Assembly: GCF_003316765.1 (NCBI RefSeq)
Contig: NZ_NIJF01000116.1
Location: 62,001 to 126,000, forward strand
Length of the DNA: 64,000 nucleotides
Reading direction: 5' to 3'
From: Bacillus sp. P14.5
Lineage (GTDB): Bacteria > Bacillota > Bacilli > Bacillales > Bacillaceae_B
Shown: positions 1 through 8,175 of the stretch, piece after piece
How the letters are laid out: the number at the start of each line of letters is the position of its first letter
Position numbering within the stretch: position 1 is the first letter of the stretch
The notes under the pieces: model-generated
What the model was told of the DNA's origin: nothing
What the model saw: the letters and a program-made list of their open reading frames with translations, nothing else
The model's database searches: none
Made by a program: the position numbers and the translations under genes

Positions 1-434
1 TCGATTTTTCGGTTGAATATCACCGCTCAGGAGAAATGTTCATCACTTTGCCAGAGTCAGAGATTGAGAGCATGGATGATTTAGATGGCACAAAAATTGG
101 CGTTCAACTCGGAACAATCCAGGATGAAGCAGCGAAAAAATTAGCAGGTACTATTGATATAGAAGTAAAGGCATTGGATAAGGTACCCGCTTTGATTCAG
201 GAGTTGAAATCGAAACGAATTGATGCCATTTACCTTGATAAAACAGTAGCTGAGGGGTATATCGAAGAGGTAGGTCTGAAAGGCTTTGATGATGAAAGTT
301 CCGTGTCTCCCGGGATGGCCATCGCCTTTCCAAAAGGAAGCGAACTGGCAGAAGACTTTTCTGAAGTAATCGAAGAAATGAAAGAAAACGGCGAGTTGGA
401 GAAGCTTGAAGAGAAATGGCTGAAGGATGAATAA
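1..434 (+). CDS. Amino-acid ABC transporter substrate-binding protein, 3' part
   Basis: The window opens inside this gene. The frame is open from base 3, upstream of the first internal ATG at 36, so the N-terminus with its signal peptide lies outside. The visible part resembles the C-terminal lobe of family 3 solute-binding proteins (GlnH/ArtP type): 'GTKIGVQLGT' followed by alternating helices and strands and a final 'LEEKWL' helix typical of the family. It would capture an amino acid outside the membrane and deliver it to the permease and ATPase that follow in the same operon. The exact amino acid cannot be told from this part. Confidence 0.88.
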   Translation, partial: DFSVEYHRSGEMFITLPESEIESMDDLDGTKIGVQLGTIQDEAAKKLAGTIDIEVKALDKVPALIQELKSKRIDAIYLDKTVAEGYIEEVGLKGFDDESSVSPGMAIAFPKGSELAEDFSEVIEEMKENGELEKLEEKWLKDE

Positions 435-462
435 ATATTAATTAAGAAATGAGGTGGCAGGC

Positions 463-1122
463 ATGAATTTGGATTTTTCCCAGATCGTGCCTTCTATTCC
501 TTTTATACTGAACGGAGTCTGGGTCACGTTACTTTTCGTTTTAGTGTCGGGAATCGTAGGTTTTATCATCGGAACAATACTATCATTATTCAAGATTGGC
601 AGAATCAAAGTTTTGAAATGGATTGCGGATGCCTACACATCCATTTTCAGGGGAACTCCGCTGATTTTACAGCTGATGCTGATTTATTTTGCCACTCCTC
701 AGCTGACAGGCTATGACATTCCGCCGTTCCTTGCCGGGATGCTTGCATTCGGGCTGAATTCAGGAGCGTATATTTCGGAAATCATCCGTGCGGGTATACA
801 GGCAGTGGACAAAGGGCAAAGGGAAGCAGCCGAGGCGCTGGCAATCCCATACCGTCCGATGATGAAGGATATCATTTTGCCGCAGGCGTTGAAAAATATT
901 CTTCCTGCCCTGATGAATGAATATATTACATTGACAAAGGAATCCGCCATTGTCTCGACAATCGGGTTTTTAGATATTATGAGAAGATCGCAAATCGTCA
1001 GTGCCAACACGTATACAGCGTTTGAACCGCTGATTTTTGCCGGGTTCATCTACTACGTCCTCGTGATGGGCTTAACGCTGCTTGGAAGAAGACTGGAAAG
1101 GAGGCTGAGACAGAGTGAATAA
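463..1122 (+). CDS. Amino-acid ABC transporter permease (HisM/GlnP type)
   Basis: A membrane permease of polar amino-acid ABC importers. It has several hydrophobic segments, an N-terminal membrane-spanning start and the cytoplasmic coupling loop '[20 protein letters not shown]' near residues 115-135, which docks on the ATPase. The length of about 219 residues is normal. An in-frame GTG lies at 454, but it falls inside the GAGGTGG ribosome binding site, so ATG 463 is preferred. The gene sits 28 bases after the binding protein and its end overlaps the ATPase start by 8 bases, which indicates one transcript. Confidence 0.9.
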   Translation: MNLDFSQIVPSIPFILNGVWVTLLFVLVSGIVGFIIGTILSLFKIGRIKVLKWIADAYTSIFRGTPLILQLMLIYFATPQLTGYDIPPFLAGMLAFGLNSGAYISEIIRAGIQAVDKGQREAAEALAIPYRPMMKDIILPQALKNILPALMNEYITLTKESAIVSTIGFLDIMRRSQIVSANTYTAFEPLIFAGFIYYVLVMGLTLLGRRLERRLRQSE

Positions 1123-1849
1123 GGAATATATTAAGATAAACAATCTTCATAAAAAATATGGCAAGCTGGAGGTTTTAAAAGGAATCTCGACCACGATTGG
1201 CAAAGGAGAAGTAGTGGCGATCATCGGTCCTTCCGGTTCAGGGAAATCCACGATGCTGCGCTGTCTGAATCTTTTGGAAACACCTACAAGCGGCGAAGTC
1301 TGGATCGGTTCGGAGGAGATTACGAATCCGAAAACCGATATAATGAAAGTAAGACAGAACGTTGGGATGGTATTTCAGCATTTCAACCTTTTTCCGCATA
1401 AAACGGTCCTTCAAAATGTCATGTATGGCCCGATGGTTGTAAAAGGTGAATCAGAGGCCGAAGCGGAGCAGAATGCGCGGCGGCTTTTGAAGTCAGTAGG
1501 GCTGTCGGAAAAAGCAGATGACTATCCGAACCGGCTGTCCGGCGGGCAAAAACAACGTGTGGCTATAGCGCGGGCACTCGCAATGTCACCGGATGTCATG
1601 CTGTTTGACGAGCCGACATCCGCCTTGGATCCCGAGATGATCAAAGAAGTGCTTGATGTTGTCAAATCACTTGCGCATACAGGGATGACGATGGCCATTG
1701 TCACGCACGAAATGGGGTTCGCCAAAGAAGTTGCAGACAGGATTCTGTTCCTGGACGGCGGGGTACTTATGGAAGACGTGCATCCTGAGGAGTTTTTTCA
1801 TAATCCAAAGAGTGAGCGTGCCAAAGAATTCCTGGAGAAGGTGCTTTAG
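1115..1849 (+). CDS. Amino-acid ABC transporter ATP-binding protein (GlnQ type)
   Basis: ATPase subunit that powers import with the two preceding proteins. Visible motifs are Walker A 'GPSGSGKS' at residues 38-45, the Q-loop '[10 protein letters not shown]' at 86-95, signature LSGGQ at 141-145, Walker B 'MLFDEP' at 162-167 and the switch histidine in '[10 protein letters not shown]'. The 244-residue length and the 'FQHFNLFPH' loop are typical of the PAAT (GlnQ/HisP) group. The GTG start at 1115 has AGGAGG at 1099-1104 and overlaps the permease stop, so translation is probably coupled. Confidence 0.93.
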   Translation: MNKEYIKINNLHKKYGKLEVLKGISTTIGKGEVVAIIGPSGSGKSTMLRCLNLLETPTSGEVWIGSEEITNPKTDIMKVRQNVGMVFQHFNLFPHKTVLQNVMYGPMVVKGESEAEAEQNARRLLKSVGLSEKADDYPNRLSGGQKQRVAIARALAMSPDVMLFDEPTSALDPEMIKEVLDVVKSLAHTGMTMAIVTHEMGFAKEVADRILFLDGGVLMEDVHPEEFFHNPKSERAKEFLEKVL

Positions 1850-1878
1850 TGCTTTAAACCACTAAAAGTATTTTGCCT

Positions 1879-1908
1879 GGTGACAGTCACTCCCCGAAAT
1901 ATGTCGAA
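1879..1908 (+). repeat. Family A short intergenic repeat, copy 1
   Basis: Starts GGTGACAGTCACTCCCCG and ends in TGTCGAA. It lies between the ABC ATPase gene and the M20 gene, just upstream of the M20 ribosome binding site. Its core GTGACAGTCAC is itself an inverted repeat. The same unit recurs at 3109, 3520 (reverse), 13407, 16074 (reverse), 16148 (reverse), 55076 (reverse) and 55153 (shortened). Confidence 0.85.
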
Positions 1909-1937
1909 CAATTTTTATGTAAGGAGGTTTGAGATGT

Positions 1938-3140
1938 ATGAATGAGATAAAGCAGCGAGTGGCGGAAGAGATTGATGGTTTGAAGACAATTTTTAATGAA
2001 ATCAGTATTTATATTGGAGAGAATCCTGAGCTTGGTCATGAGGAATTCAAGGCGAGCAAGGTTCTGTCGGAAACCCTCGAGGAATATGGTTTCGAAGTCG
2101 AGAAGGGCACATGCGGTTTGCCGACTGCTTTCCGGGCTGTTTTTGACAGCGGGATGGAAGGACCGGTCATTGGGTTTATGGCTGAATACGATGCACTGCC
2201 GGAAGTCGGGCACGCATGCGGTCACAATTTGATCGGCACGATGGGCATTGCTGCCGGGATCGGCCTTAGCAAGGTCCTGTCAGAAACAGGAGGCAAGGTG
2301 ATTGTCTACGGAACGCCTGCGGAAGAAACCCGCGGCGGCAAAGTGACGATGGCTGAGGAGGGAGTATTCGACGAATTGGATGCTGCCTTGATGCTTCACC
2401 CTCTCAACAGCTATGTTAAGAGCGGTTCTTCACTTGCGATGGACGCCATCCAATTTGAGTTTTTCGGCAAGCCAACCCATGCAGCGGCCAGCCCGCAGGA
2501 TGGAATTAATGCACTGGATGCCGTCATCCAGACCTTTAACAGCATCAATGCCCTGCGCCAGCATATCCTGCCGTCCGCCCGCATCCACGGCATCATCACA
2601 GAAGGCGGGAAGGCTGCGAATGTAACCCCGGATTATGCTGTAGCTCAATTTTATGTTCGAGGGAAAACCCGTGCTTACGTAAATGAATTGACTGAAAAAG
2701 TGAAGAAGTGTGCGGAAGGGGCAGCCCTGCAGACAGGGGCCGAAATGAAGCACTCCTTCTACGAATTTTCTTATGATGACATGATCACCAACTCTGGATT
2801 GTCAGATGCTTTTACAGAACAATTGATTGCCCTGGGAGTCTCTCCGTCTGAAATCCAGGATCAGCGCGACGGCAGCGGGTCGCTCGATATGGGCAATGTC
2901 AGCCAGGTGGTGCCATCGATCCATCCTTATATCAAGATCACTGACGGAGCCTTTGCCTGCCATACCCATGAATTCCGGGAAGCGGCCATGACGGATCAGG
3001 CAAGGGAAGCGATGATACTCGGCGCAAAGGCGATGGCGTTGACTGGGGTTGAGGTGCTGGTTAATAAGGAGCTGTTGGCTAAGGTGAAAGGTGAATATGC
3101 CTTGGTTCGTGACAGTCACGCCCCGGAATATGTCGAATAA
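1938..3140 (+). CDS. M20 family metallopeptidase/amidohydrolase
   Basis: A zinc-dependent hydrolase of the M20D/AbgB-like amidohydrolase group, which removes acyl or aminoacyl groups from N-blocked amino acids or dipeptides. Motifs seen are 'YDALPEVGHACGHN' (metal-binding His-Ala-Cys-Gly-His), 'YGTPAEET' with the catalytic glutamates, and the dimerisation-domain stretch 'HAAASPQDGINALDA'. The ATG at 1938 is chosen because AAGGAGG at 1921-1927 is correctly spaced for it; the in-frame TTG at 1929 is too close. The last ten residues, RDSHAPEYVE, and almost the stop codon are encoded by a family A repeat. The gene follows an amino-acid importer, so scavenging of N-acylated amino acids is a reasonable inference. 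Confidence 0.9.
   Translation: MNEIKQRVAEEIDGLKTIFNEISIYIGENPELGHEEFKASKVLSETLEEYGFEVEKGTCGLPTAFRAVFDSGMEGPVIGFMAEYDALPEVGHACGHNLIGTMGIAAGIGLSKVLSETGGKVIVYGTPAEETRGGKVTMAEEGVFDELDAALMLHPLNSYVKSGSSLAMDAIQFEFFGKPTHAAASPQDGINALDAVIQTFNSINALRQHILPSARIHGIITEGGKAANVTPDYAVAQFYVRGKTRAYVNELTEKVKKCAEGAALQTGAEMKHSFYEFSYDDMITNSGLSDAFTEQLIALGVSPSEIQDQRDGSGSLDMGNVSQVVPSIHPYIKITDGAFACHTHEFREAAMTDQAREAMILGAKAMALTGVEVLVNKELLAKVKGEYALVRDSHAPEYVE
3109..3137 (+). repeat. Family A repeat, copy 2, inside the M20 coding end
   Basis: GTGACAGTCACGCCCCGG plus an AATATGTCGAA end, in frame with the M20 gene, where it reads RDSHAPEYVE, followed at once by TAA at 3138-3140. The repeat has no stop in this frame, so insertion replaced or extended the natural C-terminus without destroying the gene. 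Confidence 0.88.
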
Positions 3141-3256
3141 TCATTAGGTGAGTGAAACTCTGTTTAAATTCCATCGTCGGACACCCGGTTCTCTGGAATA
3201 TTCCCTGCCCAGTTGGTAACTATAAGCTCATACATGTTATCAAGGGAGGAATCAGC

Positions 3257-3454
3257 ATGGCTAAGGGTAATGAAGACAGGATTGCCGAGCAAGAGCGGCA
3301 AAAAGTTGTGGAAGCTCAAAATAAGGTTGAGCAGTTTAATGGAGTGGATACTGAGTTTTCGCTTTATGAGGATGTCCAAAAAGCGATGGCGAAAAGCCAG
3401 CAATATCAGGCTAAGCATAATCAGCCGACATATGAACCGAATAAACCCTTATAA
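3257..3454 (+). CDS. Small hypothetical protein, 65 residues
   Basis: A small, charged, glutamine- and lysine-rich soluble protein with no signal peptide or membrane segment. The N-terminal half ('EDRIAEQERQKVVEAQNKVEQ') is likely helical and the end is proline-rich (QPTYEPNKPL). ATG 3257 has AGGGAGGA at 3243-3250; the frame stays open upstream to about 3152 but no ribosome binding site is there. A clean terminator follows directly, so this is a real short transcript unit. I do not recognise a family. Confidence 0.7.
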   Translation: MAKGNEDRIAEQERQKVVEAQNKVEQFNGVDTEFSLYEDVQKAMAKSQQYQAKHNQPTYEPNKPL

Positions 3455-3465
3455 AAGTAAAAGAT

Positions 3466-3502
3466 CCAATTGTCATCTCATAGTGACAATTGGTTCTTTT
3501 TT
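3466..3502 (+). terminator. Rho-independent terminator after the small protein gene
   Basis: Perfect 10-bp arms CCAATTGTCA / TGACAATTGG with an 8-base loop, followed by TTCTTTTTT. Confidence 0.93.
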
Positions 3503-3519
3503 GTATGAAAATTCAATCA

Positions 3520-3549
3520 TTCGACATATCTCGGGGCGTGACTGTCACC
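3520..3549 (-). repeat. Family A repeat, copy 3 (reverse)
   Basis: Reverse orientation: begins TTCGACATATCTCGGGGC and ends GTGACTGTCACC. It lies in the short promoter region between the small protein terminator and the Lrp gene. Confidence 0.86.
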
Positions 3550-3635
3550 AAAAAAGAAGATGGCACCCTTCACAAACCAAGGATCATAAGTATAATAGGA
3601 AATATGATTAAATCGGAAATGTGGTGCTAAACGGG

Positions 3636-4085
3636 ATGAAGATTGATGATGTTGATCGTAAGATTTTGCAAATCCTGACCCAGAATGGCAGGACATCGTA
3701 TGTGGATATCGGAAAAGAGCTGGGTTTGTCACGGGTATCTGTTCGTGAGCGGGTTAACCAGCTGATTGAAGGCGGAGTGATTGAGCGTTTCAGCGTTGTG
3801 ATCAATTCGGAGAAGGTAGGAAAGACGGTTTCTGCTTTCTTTGAGGTGGACTGTGAACCTGCGTATCTGGTTGAGGTTGCCGAGAAGTTGGTCGATCTTC
3901 CTACTGTTGCAAGCTGCTACCAGATGACCGGTCCTAGCACCTTGCATATGCACGTACTGGTAGATGACTTCTCAGCATTGGAAAACTTCGTCAACAACGA
4001 GTTATATGCGCTCGAAGGCATCACCAGGGTGGAGAGCCATATTCTTTTGCGCAGATTCAAGAGCCGGAATGGTTTGAAATTATAA
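3636..4085 (+). CDS. Lrp/AsnC family transcriptional regulator
   Basis: About 149 residues with the usual two domains: an N-terminal winged helix-turn-helix ('DRKILQILTQNGRTSYVDIG' onward, with 'LGLSRVSVRERVNQL' as recognition helix) and a C-terminal RAM ligand-binding domain ('VGKTVSAFFEVDCEPAYL' and 'VASCYQMTGPSTLHMHVLV'). Such proteins bind DNA as dimers or octamers and sense amino acids. ATG 3636 gives the family's usual MKIDDVDRKIL start; GTG 3621 and 3624 are in frame, and none has a strong ribosome binding site. The neighbouring amino-acid importer and M20 hydrolase are plausible targets, by inference. Confidence 0.9.
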   Translation: MKIDDVDRKILQILTQNGRTSYVDIGKELGLSRVSVRERVNQLIEGGVIERFSVVINSEKVGKTVSAFFEVDCEPAYLVEVAEKLVDLPTVASCYQMTGPSTLHMHVLVDDFSALENFVNNELYALEGITRVESHILLRRFKSRNGLKL

Positions 4086-4117
4086 AAATTGCCTGCATAA
4101 CGGAACCATCCCATTGT

Positions 4118-4156
4118 GACTTAGAAGGTGCTTGAAGCCTTTCTAAGTCTTTTTTT
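4118..4156 (+). terminator. Terminator after the Lrp-type gene
   Basis: GACTTAGAAGG pairs with CCTTTCTAAGTC (one bulge), followed by seven T. Confidence 0.88.
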
Positions 4157-4192
4157 GTGCTTTTTGAGTGAATCTAATAATACTTCTTTAGT

Positions 4193-4233
4193 ACTTTAAA
4201 GCGCTAAGAGGGGCCGTCCCTTTTAGTGATTTA
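4193..4233 (+). repeat. Family B palindromic repeat, copy 1
   Basis: ACTTTAAAGCGCTAAGAGG then GGCCGTCCCTTTTAGTG: a decayed copy of the palindrome whose best form is at 51231-51283. It is the main feature of the 393-base gap 4157-4549. The remainder of that gap is AT-rich and should hold the promoter of the peptide transporter operon, but no convincing -35/-10 pair was picked out. Confidence 0.65.
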
Positions 4234-4549
4234 ATCCTCTAAAGCAATCAGCAAAGCTCTCATTCTGAAAATCTTTTACTCCTACGCACCATCTATTGTT
4301 AAATTTTTCAATTTAAGCAGTAGTTTATCCCTAACAAATCAGGTTGAACATGGGTCTTAATAAACAACTTAATCTTTTTTTCAAAAACACTAGAAATATT
4401 CTGAATAATCATTTATAATCGTCCCTAACAACTTTTTACTTCCGTTTGTAAAGTTAAATGATTTTTTGAGCTAACAAACGAAGGTTATCAACTGAAAGTG
4501 TTATCTAAAGTAATGAAGCGCTTTCATAATGAGGGGGAGGGAGAACTAC

Positions 4550-5491
4550 ATGATAGCTCTGATTTCACGCAGATTTATTCAACTGATCTTATTATTATTC
4601 GGGATTTCCTTTCTTGTTTTTGGGAGCATGCACTTGGCACCAGGAGATCCGGCCGCGATAATCGGCGGTCCGACAGCCAGTGATTCCGACATTGCAGCCA
4701 TCCGGGACAGCCTGGGCTTGAATGATCCATTCCTGGTTCAGTACTGGGATTATTTAAAAAATATCGTCCAGGGAGACTTTGGTTATTCCTACCAGACGAA
4801 ACAATCGGTATCAGAAGCGATTGCCGTCCGCTTCCCGAACACTCTTAATCTCGCAATTGCGAGTATGATTGTCGCAGTGGTCATCGGGGTCGTTGCCGGT
4901 ATCATTTCCGCCCTGAAACAAAATTCCTGGCTGGATGTTACCAGTACCGTGTTTGCCCTAGGGGGAATATCCATCCCGAACTTCTGGCTTGGGACCATCC
5001 TGATTCTCGTTTTTGCAGTAAACCTTCAAATTTTACCCGTCGGAGGCTTGAGTGCTCCATTCTGGACAGTAGAAGGGATGAAGCAGCTGATCCTGCCGGC
5101 AATCACACTTGGAACCGGATCGGCAGCGATGATTGCCAGAATGAGCAGATCTTCCATGCTGGAAGTCATCAGGGCGGACTACATACGTACGGCAAGGTCG
5201 AAAGGTGTTAAAGAAAAAACCGTTATCTGGATACACGCACTGAAAAATTCCATGATTCCCGTCATTACCGTCATTGGCTTGAATTTCGGTTTTCTATTAG
5301 GAGGAACTATCATCACGGAACAGGTTTTTGCTATCAACGGAGTCGGTAGATTGATGATCGACGCGATTGCGGCAAGGGATTTCCCGATGGTACAGGGTTC
5401 AGTGCTCCTGGTTGCGACATTATTCGTTCTAGTTAACCTGATCGTTGATATCGTTTACGTCTTTATTGATCCAAGAATCAGCTACGATTAA
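4550..5491 (+). CDS. Dipeptide/oligopeptide ABC transporter permease (DppB/OppB type)
   Basis: First gene of a peptide importer operon. It shows an N-terminal membrane segment followed by 'HLAPGDPAA', the hallmark of DppB-like permeases, a periplasm-facing loop, and the coupling-loop region 'YIRTARSKGVKEKTVIWIHA' near residue 205. It ends in 'VYVFIDPRISY', typical of the family. ATG 4550 has GGGGGAGGGA at 4533-4542; the in-frame ATG at 4529 precedes that site and is rejected. About 313 residues, a normal length. Works with the DppC-like partner to form the membrane channel. Confidence 0.92.
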   Translation: MIALISRRFIQLILLLFGISFLVFGSMHLAPGDPAAIIGGPTASDSDIAAIRDSLGLNDPFLVQYWDYLKNIVQGDFGYSYQTKQSVSEAIAVRFPNTLNLAIASMIVAVVIGVVAGIISALKQNSWLDVTSTVFALGGISIPNFWLGTILILVFAVNLQILPVGGLSAPFWTVEGMKQLILPAITLGTGSAAMIARMSRSSMLEVIRADYIRTARSKGVKEKTVIWIHALKNSMIPVITVIGLNFGFLLGGTIITEQVFAINGVGRLMIDAIAARDFPMVQGSVLLVATLFVLVNLIVDIVYVFIDPRISYD

Positions 5492-5516
5492 GCCGTTAAA
5501 GGAAGGAGGAACCATC

Positions 5517-6422
5517 TTGTCAGCTCAAGCAGTAGTTAATGAAGAAATCAAGCAAGAAACAAAGCAGAAGAAGAAAGAAAAGTTTCTCTTCACAACCTTT
5601 AAGCGATTGCTGAAAAATAAACTGGCCGTCATTGGCCTTGTCATCATCGCCATACAACTGATTCTCGCCATTGCAGCACCGGTCATTGCCACACATGATC
5701 CTTTAAAGCAGAACTTATCTGCCAGTGAGTTGCCTGCCTTTTCAGAGGGATATTGGCTCGGGACAGATAACTATGGAAGGGATATATGGAGCCGTATCGT
5801 CTACGGAGCAAGGATTTCCTTAACGGTCGGTCTTCTGGCTGTGAGTCTAGGGTTGATTGGTGGAGTCACGCTGGGACTGATTTCAGGATACTATCGCCGT
5901 CTTGATGGCATCATCATGAGAATCGTCGATTTGCTATTCGCGTTTCCGGGTATCCTGCTGGCGATGCTGATCATTGCCATCTTGGGAACAAGCCTGGTGA
6001 ATGTCGCCATTGCGATCAGTATCTGGTCAATTCCATCCTGTGCCCGGATTGTCAGGGGATCGGTTCTGACTGTTAAAAAACAGGAGTACATTCAGGCGAT
6101 GCGCTCGCTGGGAGCAAGTGATCTCAGGATTCTTGTCAAGCACATCCTGCCGAACTGCATGGCGCCGATCATCGTTTTTGCGACAATGAGGATGGCAACC
6201 GCCATTCTTTCAACATCGGCTTTGAGCTTCCTTGGACTAGGGGCACAGCCTCCGACACCAGAATGGGGAGCAATGATCGCCCAGGGGCAGAACTTCATGT
6301 GGACTTCACCTCATATGACGGTAGTGCCGGGAATCGCAATCATGCTTATCGTTTTTGCTTTTAATGTAGTAGGAGATGGATTGAGAGATGCGCTGGATCC
6401 CAATATGGATATGAATCAATAG
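5517..6422 (+). CDS. Dipeptide/oligopeptide ABC transporter permease (DppC/OppC type)
   Basis: Second permease of the importer. It has an N-terminal lysine- and glutamate-rich cytoplasmic tail, a membrane segment, 'HDPLKQNLSA', the typical 'WLGTDNYGRDIWSRIVYGAR' loop near residues 77-96, then a BPD-type transmembrane domain with the EAA-like loop 'YIQAMRSLGASDLRILVKHI'. The TTG start at 5517 is supported by GGAAGGAGG at 5501-5509, seven bases upstream; no ATG fits. The gap to the DppB-like gene is 25 bases. Confidence 0.92.
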   Translation: MSAQAVVNEEIKQETKQKKKEKFLFTTFKRLLKNKLAVIGLVIIAIQLILAIAAPVIATHDPLKQNLSASELPAFSEGYWLGTDNYGRDIWSRIVYGARISLTVGLLAVSLGLIGGVTLGLISGYYRRLDGIIMRIVDLLFAFPGILLAMLIIAILGTSLVNVAIAISIWSIPSCARIVRGSVLTVKKQEYIQAMRSLGASDLRILVKHILPNCMAPIIVFATMRMATAILSTSALSFLGLGAQPPTPEWGAMIAQGQNFMWTSPHMTVVPGIAIMLIVFAFNVVGDGLRDALDPNMDMNQ

Positions 6423-6454
6423 TTATTGTTGCTATTTAAATAATAGTTGATTAC

Positions 6455-6545
6455 CGCTCGTGGTATCCGGCCACGAGGGGATAGGCGCTGGAACAAGACG
6501 CACGCTGGTCCTAAAGGAGAGCGCACACCTTCCGCTCCAATCAAG
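6455..6545 (-). repeat. Hairpin plus decayed family C element between permease and binding-protein genes
   Basis: CTCGTGG (6457-6463) pairs perfectly with CCACGAG (6471-6477). It is followed by a worn half of the 120-bp family C element ending ACCTTCCGCTCCAATC. It has no T-run, so it is not a full terminator. Such a hairpin inside an operon could stabilise the upstream mRNA or set different levels for membrane and binding proteins. Confidence 0.55.
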
Positions 6546-6629
6546 TTTGAATATAATCAGGCATGACTTAGATAAAAACAACTTACATCTTTTTTAAATA
6601 AATGACCTAAAAAATAGGGGGAAAGCTCA

Positions 6630-8168
6630 ATGAAAAAGTGGTTGGCAGTTCTATTGACAGCAATGCTTGCACTAGCAGCAGGATGTTCCAGCAACGCAGG
6701 CAGTTCGAGCGGAGGAAGCGCAAGTGGAGGGGATGTACCTCAGGAGCTAACGTATGCATCTACCTCTGATATCGTCGGACTTTCACCGATCGGCACCAAT
6801 GATTCGGTTTCATCCCGCGTTATCGAACAGGTTTATGAAACTCTTTTCGTCCGTAACCCTGAAACGATGGAAGTGGAACCGAAATTAGCAGAGTCCTATG
6901 AAACACCTGATGAAAACACATGGGTGATCAAGCTGAAAAAGGATATCGAGTTCACAGATGGAACTCCTTTAAATGCCGAAGCGGTTAAATACACGTTTGA
7001 TAAGTTCCGCGATCCTGAAACTGCCGCGCCGCGTGCCTCCCTATTGGAACCGATTTCCGAAGTAAAGGCCGTGGATGAATTCACGGTTGAAATCAAAACA
7101 GAAAAGCCATATGGCGCGATGCTGGCAGCACTTTCTCACACGAATGCTTCCATTGTCAGCCCTGAAGCAGATCAATCTCAGGACTTAATGAAGGAACCGG
7201 TCGGAACAGGTCCATTTAAATTCGTCAGCTGGACACAGGGCGATCAGGTTGTTTTAGAAAAAAATGCCGGCTACTGGCAGGGTGAGCCGACTCTTGAAAA
7301 AGTTACATTTAAAGTCGTTCCTGAAGTCAACACAGCCATCTCCATGCTGCAGACAGGGGATGCTCAGTTCATCGATGCAATTCCATCGGATCAGCTGAAA
7401 CGTGTTGAATCCTTGAACAATGTCGAAGTCACGAAAAATGAAGGAACACCGATGTATTACATGGGCTTCAATATGGAAAGGGAACCAATGAATGATCTTG
7501 AGTTCCGTCAGGCAGCAGCTTATGCCCTCGACCGTGAAGCATATGTAAACAAGCTTAATGGCTTAGGTGTTGAAGGAAACAGTGTCATCGGACCGAAAGT
7601 ATTCGGTTTTGACGAATCAGCTAATGAAGCGGGATACAGCCATGATTTTGAAAAAGCAAAAGAACTTGTTGAAGCGAATGGATATGGAGATGAGGAGCTC
7701 ACTATTCTTACAGCGAACACAGAAGCTTACATGATGATGGCAGAAATAGCTCAGTCACAGCTGACAGAAGCAGGATTCAATGTAGAAATCGAATCAATGG
7801 AGTGGGGGACGTTCCTGGATACAACAAAAGAAGGAAACTTCGATATCACGTTCATGGGCTGGTCCAACTCGACAGCAGACGGAAGCGAACTTCTATACCC
7901 GAATTTCCACAGCGACAACATTGGGTCTTCCAACCGCATGGGATACTCCAATCCTGAGTTTGACAAGTTAGTCGATGAATCCAGACAGAGTGTCGATCAG
8001 GAAGTGCGCCAGCAAAAGCTTGATGAAGCCAACAAGATTCTCGTAGAAGATGCGACTGCGGTCATCATGCATCATGGCGTTGTTACAGCAGCTTACGATA
8101 AATCCGTTAAAGGACTGGAAGTAGACCCGACAGGACAATGGTCATTATACAACGTTTCTAGAGAGTAG
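6630..8168 (+). CDS. Peptide ABC transporter substrate-binding lipoprotein (SBP family 5)
   Basis: 512 residues. A signal peptide with lipobox LAAGC puts the lipid-anchored cysteine at residue 19, then a glycine/serine linker, then the SBP_5 (DppA/OppA) fold. Typical family pieces are 'VYETLFVRNPETMEVEPKLA', 'DVQFTDG'-like 'DIEFTDGTPLNAEAVKYTFD', 'VGTGPFKFVSW' and 'RQAAAYALDREAYV'. It captures peptides outside the membrane for the DppB/C-like permeases. ATG 6630 follows TAGGGGGAAAGC. The closing gamma-glutamyltransferase gene hints that gamma-glutamyl peptides such as glutathione may be the ligand; this is inference only. Confidence 0.92.
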   Translation: MKKWLAVLLTAMLALAAGCSSNAGSSSGGSASGGDVPQELTYASTSDIVGLSPIGTNDSVSSRVIEQVYETLFVRNPETMEVEPKLAESYETPDENTWVIKLKKDIEFTDGTPLNAEAVKYTFDKFRDPETAAPRASLLEPISEVKAVDEFTVEIKTEKPYGAMLAALSHTNASIVSPEADQSQDLMKEPVGTGPFKFVSWTQGDQVVLEKNAGYWQGEPTLEKVTFKVVPEVNTAISMLQTGDAQFIDAIPSDQLKRVESLNNVEVTKNEGTPMYYMGFNMEREPMNDLEFRQAAAYALDREAYVNKLNGLGVEGNSVIGPKVFGFDESANEAGYSHDFEKAKELVEANGYGDEELTILTANTEAYMMMAEIAQSQLTEAGFNVEIESMEWGTFLDTTKEGNFDITFMGWSNSTADGSELLYPNFHSDNIGSSNRMGYSNPEFDKLVDESRQSVDQEVRQQKLDEANKILVEDATAVIMHHGVVTAAYDKSVKGLEVDPTGQWSLYNVSRE

Positions 8169-8175
8169 GGATACA

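Noticed and set aside
4513..4527. ATGAAGCGCTTTCAT upstream of the peptide transporter as a CcpA operator
   Set aside because: It is one base short of the symmetric TGAAAGCGCTTTCA pattern, so the half-sites are out of register. Kept only as a possible weak site.
6423..6629. Riboswitch before the peptide-binding lipoprotein
   Set aside because: The only structure is a 7-bp hairpin and a worn family C repeat. No conserved riboswitch core was found.
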